A stretch of DNA of 64,000 bases from Streptomyces subrutilus (lineage in GTDB: Bacteria; Actinomycetota; Actinomycetes; Streptomycetales; Streptomycetaceae). Under the pieces are notes generated by a model that was given only the letters and a program-made list of their open reading frames with translations, did no database searches and had not been told where the DNA came from. Positions 54,076 through 61,124 of this stretch are shown here, piece after piece; position 1 is the stretch's first letter, and every line of letters starts with the position of its first letter. The DNA lies in assembly GCF_008704535.1 (NCBI RefSeq), contig NZ_CP023701.1, positions 2,046,001 through 2,110,000 of the forward strand, read 5' to 3'. The position numbers and the translations under genes were made by a program.

Positions 54076-54148
54076 AGCCTTAGTGAACGCTTGCGTTCAC
54101 TAAGGCTCGGCTCCTACCGTGTACCCGCAGTGAACGGATGCGTTCACT
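54076..54148. promoter_or_regulatory. Two palindromic TetR operators between repressor and transporter
   Basis: A 32-nt palindrome with 15-bp arms and 2-nt centre spans 54076-54107, containing TTAGTGAACGC and GCGTTCACTAA. A second, AGTGAACG-GATG-CGTTCACT, spans 54129-54148. Both share AGTGAACG/CGTTCACT half-sites. The second lies 24 bp before the transporter start; the first is nearer the repressor gene. Confidence 0.85.
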
Positions 54149-54171
54149 ATTTCACTTTGGGGGGTTCCTCA

Positions 54172-55725
54172 GTGACAAGCTCTCAACTCGCCAAACCCCG
54201 GATACCGGGCGCGGCCCGTCGGGAGGGGCGCCCCGGAGTGGCGCTCACCGTGATCGCCGCCTGCCAGCTCATGGTCGTCCTCGACGCGACGATCGTGAAC
54301 ATCGCCCTGCCCCACATCCAGACCGCGCTCTCCTTCAGCACCACCGACCTCTCCTGGGTGCTCAGCGCCTACACCCTCACCTTCGGCGGCCTGCTCCTGC
54401 TCGGCGGGCGGGCCGGCGACATCCTCGGCCGCCGCCGCGTCTTCATGACCGGCATCCTGCTCTTCACCCTGGCCTCGCTGCTGGGCGGCTTCGCCGAGGA
54501 GCCCTGGCAGCTGCTCGCCGCCCGCGCGCTGCAGGGGGTCGGCGGCGCCATCGCCTCGCCCACCTCCCTCGCCCTCATCACCACCACCTTCGCCGAGGGT
54601 CCCGAGCGGAACCGGGCCTTCGGCGTGTTCGCCGCCGTCTCGGCGGGCGGCGGCGCCATCGGCCTGCTGACCGGCGGCATGCTCACCGAGTGGCTCGACT
54701 GGCGCTGGGTGCTCTTCGTCAACGTGCCGATCGGCGTGCTGATCGCGGTGCTCGCCCCGCTCTACATCACCGAGTCCGAACGCCACCCCGGCCGCTTCGA
54801 CGTCGCCGGGGCGCTCACCTCCACCGGCGGCATGGCCTCGCTCGTCTACGGATTCATCCGCGCCTCCGAGGCGGGCTGGCGCGACTCCCTGACGCTCGGC
54901 TCCTTCGCCGCGGCCCTGGTCCTGCTCGGGCTCTTCGTGCTCGTCGAGTCCCGCGCCCGCGAGCCGATCATCCCGCTGCGGATGTTCGCCGACCGCAACC
55001 GCGCCGGCACCTACCTGATCATGCTCGGCCTCGCCGCGGCGATGTTCGGCATGTTCTTCTTCATCGTCCAGTTCGTCCAGAACGTCCTGGACTTCTCCCC
55101 GATCCAGTCCGGCCTCGGCTTCCTGCCCGTGACCCTGGCCATCGTGACGGCCGCCGGCCTCTCGCAGCGCTTCCTGCCGCGCTTCGGACCCAAGCCGTTC
55201 ATGGTCGCCGGCTCCGCGTTCACGGGCTCCGGGCTGACCTGGCTGACCTTCATCACCACCGACAGCTCGTACCTCTCCGGGGTCCTCGGCCCGATGGTGC
55301 TCTTCGGCTTCGGCATGGGCCTCAACTTCGTGACGCTGACCCTCACCGCCGTCTCCGGCGTGGCCCCGAGGGAGGCCGGCGCGGCGTCCGGGCTGCTCAA
55401 CGCCAGCCAGCAGGTGGGCGGCTCGCTCGGCCTGTCCATCCTGGTCACCGTCTTCGGGACGGCCACCCGTACGGAGGCGGAGAAGCAGGTCCCGGCCTTC
55501 ATGGCCCGGGCCGAGCCGGCGCAGTTGGCCGCCTTCGAGGAGACCGGTCGGCTGCCCGACCCCTGGGGCGACCTGGTGCTGACCCAGGGCATCTCGACCG
55601 CGTTCACCGCCGGCGTGGCGATGGCCGGGCTCGCCCTGGCCACGGCGCTGCTCGTGATCCGGGTCCGCAAGAGCGACCTGGAGGCCCTGAGCGGCGCCGC
55701 CGCGGAGGCCGGCCCGGCGGCCTGA
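54172..55725 (+). CDS. MFS multidrug transporter, DHA2 (EmrB/QacA) family
   Basis: A 517-residue efflux protein with about 14 membrane helices. Motif D1/C-type sequences include VVLDATIVNIALPHIQTAL in helix 1, GGRAGDILGRRRVF (motif A) between helices 2 and 3, and ALQGVGGAIASPTSLALI. It should expel a drug or metabolite using the proton gradient. The GTG at 54172 follows GGGGGGTTCC. The adjacent TetR gene and palindromes point to substrate-induced expression. Confidence 0.93.
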   Translation: MTSSQLAKPRIPGAARREGRPGVALTVIAACQLMVVLDATIVNIALPHIQTALSFSTTDLSWVLSAYTLTFGGLLLLGGRAGDILGRRRVFMTGILLFTLASLLGGFAEEPWQLLAARALQGVGGAIASPTSLALITTTFAEGPERNRAFGVFAAVSAGGGAIGLLTGGMLTEWLDWRWVLFVNVPIGVLIAVLAPLYITESERHPGRFDVAGALTSTGGMASLVYGFIRASEAGWRDSLTLGSFAAALVLLGLFVLVESRAREPIIPLRMFADRNRAGTYLIMLGLAAAMFGMFFFIVQFVQNVLDFSPIQSGLGFLPVTLAIVTAAGLSQRFLPRFGPKPFMVAGSAFTGSGLTWLTFITTDSSYLSGVLGPMVLFGFGMGLNFVTLTLTAVSGVAPREAGAASGLLNASQQVGGSLGLSILVTVFGTATRTEAEKQVPAFMARAEPAQLAAFEETGRLPDPWGDLVLTQGISTAFTAGVAMAGLALATALLVIRVRKSDLEALSGAAAEAGPAA

Positions 55726-55779
55726 CAGGACGCGGCCGCGGGGCGGTTGCGCTCCCGCGGCGCGGCGGTCCGCGGGCCG

Positions 55780-57618
55780 TCAGTACCGGATGCGGCCGCT
55801 GCCGCCGAAGGTGCCGAGGCCCGCGCAGACCTCGTAGGGGGCCGTCACCGGCCGCTCGCGCAGGATCTGCCGGGCCCGGTACTCGCCGAGGCTCATCGCG
55901 TACCAGGGGATGCTCCCGCCCCGCGACAGCTCGTCGTTGATGCCGCGCAGTGCGCAGGAACGCCGGGGCTCCGGCAGCCCGTCGAGGGCGGGTACCGCGT
56001 CGGCCGACAGGGATTGGAGGTAGGCCAGGTCGATCTTGCCGTCCTGCTGGTAGCGGGACACGTTCCGCTCGGCGATCAGACCGTCCGGCGACAGCAGCCC
56101 GAAGGCGAGGACGGCGGCCGCCGCACTCCCGGCCAGCGCGCGCGGCAGCCAGCGGGCACCGAACACCCCGGCGGCCATGATCAGTACGATGACCAGCCCG
56201 AGCCACAGCTCCATCGCGGCGACCGAGACCCGCAGCCGGGTCAGCCCGTACGCGTCCACGTAGAGGTCCATGCGGCGCAGCGCGGCGGCGACCACGATCA
56301 GCGTCAGCGCGCACAGCGAGCCGAGCACCGCGCGGACGAGGCGCCGGTCGCCGGGGCCGCCGCGCGGCGCCCAGCGCAGGGCGAGGGCGATCACCGCGAG
56401 GGTCAGGAGCGTCGCCCCGAGCAGCTGCCAGAAGCCCTGCCGGGCGTATTCGGCGTGACCGAGCCCGGTGCTCCGCAGGATCCTGTCGTACCCGCCGAAC
56501 AGGACGGCGAGCTGCACCGCGTTGAAGCCGGCGAAGAGCAGGTCGAGCACGACCAGCGGCAGCGCCCATTCGACGCGGGACCGCGCGGCGCCGGGTGCGA
56601 CGGTGATCCGGTCCCAGCGCAGCGGGGCGGCGGCGACGCGGGCGGCGGCGAGCGCGAGAACGGCGCCGGCCAGGAAGAGCAGGGCGCGCAACGGCCCTTC
56701 CCCGGCCGTCACGTCGGGCGTGAGGTGGCCGAGCAGGTCGGCGAAGGCGGCGTCGGCGGAGGCGAACAGCGTGCCGAAGAGCAGCAGCAGGACCGCGGCC
56801 ACCACGACCGCCTTGGCCACCGGCAGCCAACGCTCCCGGCTGGCTCCGCTGCGGGAGCGCAGCCCGGCCCAGGCCCAGCCGGTGCCCGAGACGACCGCTT
56901 CGAGGAAGCCGACCGGGCTGAGCACGATGCCGGGCCAGGTGCGGCTGCCGTGCAGGGCGAGCGCGGCGAGCAGGATCGCGGCGAGTACGGCGAGGACGGC
57001 GGGCCACGCGGCGTCACGCAGGGCCGGTACGGTCAGCAGCGCGAGGCAGCCGACGGCCCAGGCCACGGTCCAGGGCCGGGCCGTACGCCGGGCCGCTCGG
57101 GCGGCGGCGTACGCGGCGACGGCCGCGGGCGCCACGGCGAGCAGCAGCCCGATGCCGAGCCCGTCGCCGAGCAGCAGGGCCGCGGTGAGGCCGGTGACGA
57201 GGGCGGCGACGAGCGTGGCGGTACGGACCGGGGCGGCCTCGGCGGGGCGCACGAGCACGGCCCACGCGGGCGGCGCGCCGCCCTCGGCGCGGGCGGCGGC
57301 GGCTGCCCGGAGTCGGTACTGGTAGGCCTGCGCGGCGTGCCAGGCGGCGGCATCGGCCGCCGAACCGGGCGGCGCCCCGGGCCCGGCACCGGCGTCCGTG
57401 TCCGGCCCCGGCACGGGGCCGGCGGTGGCCGGGGCGACCTCAGGAGCCGTGGCACCGGCAGCCGTGTCGCCCGCACCGGGGCCGGCGGTGGCCCGGGCCG
57501 CAGGCGCGGCCGGGGCCGTGGCGCCCGCACCGGCCGTGCCCGCGGCTCCGGCCGGGTCCGCGGCTCCGCCCGCGGCCTTGGCCGTCGTCTTGTCCACGCC
57601 GTCGCTGTGTTCCGCCAT
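55780..57618 (-). CDS. DUF4153/DUF4173 multi-pass membrane protein
   Basis: A 612-residue protein with an Ala/Gly/Pro-rich low-complexity N-terminus (~1-90) and about 12 membrane helices, then a C-terminal extracytoplasmic-type tail (VSRYQQDGKIDLAYLQSLSADAVPALDGLPEP). The pattern matches the DUF4153/4173 family of unknown function. It is divergent from no regulator; its 3' end converges with the MFS gene. Confidence 0.82.
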   Translation of the reverse strand: MAEHSDGVDKTTAKAAGGAADPAGAAGTAGAGATAPAAPAARATAGPGAGDTAAGATAPEVAPATAGPVPGPDTDAGAGPGAPPGSAADAAAWHAAQAYQYRLRAAAAARAEGGAPPAWAVLVRPAEAAPVRTATLVAALVTGLTAALLLGDGLGIGLLLAVAPAAVAAYAAARAARRTARPWTVAWAVGCLALLTVPALRDAAWPAVLAVLAAILLAALALHGSRTWPGIVLSPVGFLEAVVSGTGWAWAGLRSRSGASRERWLPVAKAVVVAAVLLLLFGTLFASADAAFADLLGHLTPDVTAGEGPLRALLFLAGAVLALAAARVAAAPLRWDRITVAPGAARSRVEWALPLVVLDLLFAGFNAVQLAVLFGGYDRILRSTGLGHAEYARQGFWQLLGATLLTLAVIALALRWAPRGGPGDRRLVRAVLGSLCALTLIVVAAALRRMDLYVDAYGLTRLRVSVAAMELWLGLVIVLIMAAGVFGARWLPRALAGSAAAAVLAFGLLSPDGLIAERNVSRYQQDGKIDLAYLQSLSADAVPALDGLPEPRRSCALRGINDELSRGGSIPWYAMSLGEYRARQILRERPVTAPYEVCAGLGTFGGSGRIRY

Positions 57619-57758
57619 GGGTTCCCCTCCCCTGTCGGCCGCCCCACGTCCCCCGGGGGTGGCGAAGCGGACAGAGTAGGCCCGTGACGTGCGGATTCAG
57701 CCAGACGCCCAGGGTCCCTGTGGCAGGACCGTGACAATCGGATGGGGTCTGCGGCGGG

Positions 57759-58673
57759 TCAGCGCGCCGTCTCGGGGAGCCAGGCGGGCAGGGCCTCGGT
57801 GCGGTCGAGCCACGCCGGCGGGAGCACCGCGTCGCCGCGCGATCCCAGGATGCCCCCGACGATCGCGCAGGTGGTGTCGACGTCGCCGCCCACCTGGGCG
57901 GTGGTCCAGAACGCCCGCTCGTAGTCGTCCAGCGCCCGCGCCGCCGACCAGAGTGCGAACGGCACCGTGTCGTGGGCGCTCGTGCGCCGTCCGCAGCCCA
58001 GCACCGCCGCGACGGTGGTCGCGTCGCCGTAGTCCAGCATGTCCCGCGCCCTGCGCACCCCGGCGCCCACGGCGCTGCGCGGCACCAGCGCGATCACCCC
58101 GTCCAGCAGGTCCGCAGCCTTCGGCGGACCGTCCGGGGCCGCCGCGAGCGCGGCCGCCGCGGCCACGGCCATGGCCCCGCACACCGCCTCGCGGTGCTGG
58201 TGCGTGGTGTAGGCGGAGATCTCCGCCTGGTGCGTGGCCTGCTCGGGGTCGTCGGCGTACCAGGCTCCCAGCGGTGCGATGCGCATGGCCGCGCCGTTGC
58301 CCCAGGAGCCCTGCCCGTTGAACAGTTCGGCGGCCAGGGTGCGCCAGTCCTGGCCCTCGCGGACCAGCCGCAGCATGCGGTTGACCGCGGGCCCGTAGCC
58401 GCGGTCGAAGTCGTGGTGGCGGGCGAAGGAGCTCGCGAGCGCGTCCTGGTCGATGCGGCCGTGCTCGGCCAGCACCGCGACCACCGAGCAGGCCATCTCG
58501 GTGTCGTCGGTCCACTGCCACGTCGCGTCGCCGGACGGCAGCTCGCGCCGCTTGAGCAGCGGGTAGTTCACGGGGACGAAGTACTGGGAACCCAGCGCGT
58601 CGCCCAGGGCCAGCCCTCGGAGGCTGGCCACGGCGCGTGCGTAGCGCCTTTCGGGAGAGGAGTCAGCGGTCAT
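57759..58673 (-). CDS. ADP-ribosylglycohydrolase family protein
   Basis: A 304-residue DraG/ARH-type protein. The metal-binding motifs are GLALGDALGSQYF, WTDDTEM near residue 55 and GGDVDTTCAIVGGILG near 265, which coordinate the two magnesium ions that activate water for removing ADP-ribose. Targets are unknown. It lies 11 bp upstream of the 3' end of the phosphatase gene, so the two are close-packed on the same strand. Confidence 0.9.
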   Translation of the reverse strand: MTADSSPERRYARAVASLRGLALGDALGSQYFVPVNYPLLKRRELPSGDATWQWTDDTEMACSVVAVLAEHGRIDQDALASSFARHHDFDRGYGPAVNRMLRLVREGQDWRTLAAELFNGQGSWGNGAAMRIAPLGAWYADDPEQATHQAEISAYTTHQHREAVCGAMAVAAAAALAAAPDGPPKAADLLDGVIALVPRSAVGAGVRRARDMLDYGDATTVAAVLGCGRRTSAHDTVPFALWSAARALDDYERAFWTTAQVGGDVDTTCAIVGGILGSRGDAVLPPAWLDRTEALPAWLPETAR

Positions 58674-58684
58674 CCCGGGCCACT

Positions 58685-59344
58685 CTAGCCGTCCAGGTCG
58701 TAAGGCTCGGGTGTGGTCCAGCGCTCAAACGGGCGGTCCATCCGGTACCGGCCGTCCCGGCCCAGCTGGAGTACGCGGAATTCGCCGTTCCCCGGGTTGG
58801 ACAGGGCCTCGAACTCGGCCACGGACCAGTGGAACCAGCGCATGCAGAACAGCCTCATGGTCAGCCCGTGGGTCACCAGGAGGACGTTCTCCGGGTGGTC
58901 GTCCGCCTCGAAGCTGCGGTAGAGGCTCTCCAGGAAGGATCCGACCCGGTCGTACACGTCGGCCCCGGACTCGCCTTGGGCGAAGCGGTAGAAGAAGTGC
59001 CCGTAGGCGTCGCGGTAGGCCTTCTGCAGCCGTACGTCGTCCCGGTCCTGCCAGTTGCCCCAGTCCTGCTCGCGGAGCCGGGGCTCCTCGCGGGTCCGGA
59101 CCAGGGAGGGGTCCAGTCCGAGCTCGCGGAAGGTCTGCAGGGTGCGGCGGTAGGGGGAGACGTACGCGCTGATCGTCTCGGCGCGGAAGAGTTCGCGCAG
59201 CCGGACGCCCGCCTCCGCGGCCTGCTCGCGCCCGTTCCGGGTCAGCCGCAGGGCGTGGTCGGGCTCCCGCTCGTAGATGGTGTCGTCGGCGTTTCCCTCC
59301 GATTCCCCGTGCCGGACAAGGACGATGCGCCGTGGTCGAGCCAT
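58685..59344 (-). CDS. Histidine phosphatase family protein
   Basis: A 219-residue phosphoglycerate mutase-like phosphatase. The RHG motif (LVRHGESEGN) near residue 11 holds the phosphorylated histidine, and the second conserved histidine is in LVTHGLTM. Its substrate is unknown. Short spacing to the ADP-ribosylglycohydrolase gene suggests an operon. Confidence 0.92.
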   Translation of the reverse strand: MARPRRIVLVRHGESEGNADDTIYEREPDHALRLTRNGREQAAEAGVRLRELFRAETISAYVSPYRRTLQTFRELGLDPSLVRTREEPRLREQDWGNWQDRDDVRLQKAYRDAYGHFFYRFAQGESGADVYDRVGSFLESLYRSFEADDHPENVLLVTHGLTMRLFCMRWFHWSVAEFEALSNPGNGEFRVLQLGRDGRYRMDRPFERWTTPEPYDLDG

Positions 59345-59416
59345 CCCACGACCTTATTCGGCCACGGACCGGCCGACGCACCGGGCACGCCGGTGGGGTG
59401 GCCGGTCATCGTACGG

Positions 59417-60022
59417 TCATACCGTCCAGGAGGGTTCGAGGTCGACGACGTCGCCGGTCAGCGCCTCGACGTCGGCCTGGATCTGGGCGCGCAGGGAGAG
59501 GCGCTCCACCCGCTCCTGCCGGTACTTGCCGTGCTCGGCGGCCGCGTGCCACATCGACAGCACCAGGAACTCCCGTCCAGGGGCCTCGCCGAAGAGGCCC
59601 CGGACCATGCCCGGTGAACCAGCCATGGCCGGATTCCACACCTTCTCCTGCATGAGGGCGAAGTGGTCGACCCGGCCCTCCCTGACCCGCGTGTGCGCGA
59701 CCCGGACCACGTCGGCGTCGGTGAAGCGAGGCTCGAAGCCGGTCTTCACGTCGAAGCGGTGGTCGAAGAGGGTGGCGCGCAGGTCGGTGTACGTGCCGTT
59801 CTGCGCGGCGGCGAGCCGGTCGTGCGCGCGCGCCATGAAGGAGTCGTAGAAGGAACGGCTCTCCCAGAACGTGAAGACATGCGCGACCCCCTGCCGGCCC
59901 CGGCTCCAACCGCCGCCCTGCCCCCGGAATCCGGGTTCCCCCGGCAGCCCCGCCCATTTGCGCTGCCCGCGCTCGAACCCGCGTCGGTCCGTCACCGTGC
60001 AGCGAATCCACTTGACCAGCAC
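59417..60022 (-). CDS. YdbC / DUF4937-like protein
   Basis: A 201-residue protein that begins with the family's characteristic start (VKWIRCTVTDRRGFERGQRKWAGL), read from GTG at 60022. Two repeats of an antibiotic-biosynthesis-monooxygenase/ferredoxin-like fold appear: VAHVFTFWESRSFYDSFM in the first and EFLVLSMWHAAAEHGKYRQERV in the second. Function is unknown. It is 32 bp from the arylamine N-acetyltransferase gene on the same strand. Confidence 0.8.
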   Translation of the reverse strand: MLVKWIRCTVTDRRGFERGQRKWAGLPGEPGFRGQGGGWSRGRQGVAHVFTFWESRSFYDSFMARAHDRLAAAQNGTYTDLRATLFDHRFDVKTGFEPRFTDADVVRVAHTRVREGRVDHFALMQEKVWNPAMAGSPGMVRGLFGEAPGREFLVLSMWHAAAEHGKYRQERVERLSLRAQIQADVEALTGDVVDLEPSWTV

Positions 60023-60054
60023 GGCGCCATCGTACGGTCCCGGCGCGGCCCGGG

Positions 60055-60897
60055 TCAGTCTCCGGCGCGGTGGATCGCGACCAGTTCCGCCGCGTCCCGC
60101 TCGGGCAGGCGAAGGCCGAACTCCCGGTCGAGCACGTCCAGGAGCCCGTCCGGGTCCACGGCCTGCTCCTCGGTGCGCCCGTCGGGGTGCAGGCGCACCA
60201 GCCGGCGCCCGACGAGTGACCGCCGCACGGGCCCACCCGGGTGCTGGACGACGACCCGTCCGACGAAGGAGGAGCCGGGGTGGGAGGAGCTGTAGTGGTT
60301 CAGCAGGACGTAGTCGACGGGGTGGTAGTGCTGCGGGGAGAAGGCGTACAGGTCCCGCCAGGTCCCGGCGCGCAGGGCGCACAGGACGAGGACGCCGTCC
60401 GCCTCCTCCCGGACGCGGAAGGCCCACTCCCCCTGGCGGACCTCGGCTCCGGGCCGCGCCAGCGGGACCGGCTCCAGGGGGCCCTGGTACCCGAACCCGG
60501 CGTCGCACAGCCACGGTTCCCCGTCGACGGTGACGACGAGGACGGCGTGCGTCACCGCCAGCAGGGAGTCCCCGCGGGTGCGGTTGCGGGCGCCGCGCCC
60601 CGAGACCTCGAAGCCGATCCGCTCCAGGGCGGCGGCCAGCAGCGAGTTCTGCTCGTAGCAGTAGCCGCCCCGGCGGCCGTGCACGAGCTTGGCCTCGATC
60701 GCCTTGACGTCGAGCGCGATGGGGCGGCCGAGCGCGACGTCCAGGTTCTCGAAGGCGACGGCGGCGGTGTGGGCGCGGTGCACTGCGTACAACGTCCCGA
60801 GGTCGGGGCGCAGTTCCCGGTCACCCGTCCCGCCTCCCTCCCCGTACCCGATCCGCTCCAGATAGGCGTCCAGGTCCAGCTCTTCACCGCTCCACAT
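60055..60897 (-). CDS. Arylamine N-acetyltransferase
   Basis: A 280-residue NAT that acetylates arylamines and hydrazines from acetyl-CoA. The catalytic triad is visible: Cys80 in RRGGYCYEQN, His in AVTHAVLVV and Asp in WLCDAGFG. The length is typical. The ATG at 60897 follows GGGAG. It probably shares a transcript with the downstream YdbC-like gene. The nrdJ terminators lie upstream. Confidence 0.94.
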   Translation of the reverse strand: MWSGEELDLDAYLERIGYGEGGGTGDRELRPDLGTLYAVHRAHTAAVAFENLDVALGRPIALDVKAIEAKLVHGRRGGYCYEQNSLLAAALERIGFEVSGRGARNRTRGDSLLAVTHAVLVVTVDGEPWLCDAGFGYQGPLEPVPLARPGAEVRQGEWAFRVREEADGVLVLCALRAGTWRDLYAFSPQHYHPVDYVLLNHYSSSHPGSSFVGRVVVQHPGGPVRRSLVGRRLVRLHPDGRTEEQAVDPDGLLDVLDREFGLRLPERDAAELVAIHRAGD

Positions 60898-61030
60898 GGC
60901 TCCCCGTCTCCCCGCTCCGCCGTCACACCCGCGACCGACGCGCCCGCGACCCGGGCCGGCACCGGACCCGGCGTCCGGACGGTACCCGGCCCGCCCGGCC
61001 GGGAGCACACCGGCGGGCGCGGACGCACCG

Positions 61031-61066
61031 GAGGCGGGGAGGTCTCCCGGGAGACCTCCCCGCCTC
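61031..61066 (-). terminator. Second palindrome downstream of nrdJ
   Basis: A perfect 36-nt palindrome with 18-nt arms meeting at 61048/61049, about 60 bp past the nrdJ stop; a backup terminator. Confidence 0.75.
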
Positions 61067-61084
61067 GGCGGTTCACGGTGTCAG

Positions 61085-61114
61085 CGGCCGCCGGCCGGTA
61101 CGGGCCGGCGGCCG
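61085..61114 (-). terminator. First hairpin downstream of nrdJ
   Basis: A perfect 12-bp GC stem (61085-61096 with 61103-61114) and 6-nt loop, 10 bp past the nrdJ stop. Confidence 0.7.
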
Positions 61115-61124
61115 ACCGTCACCG

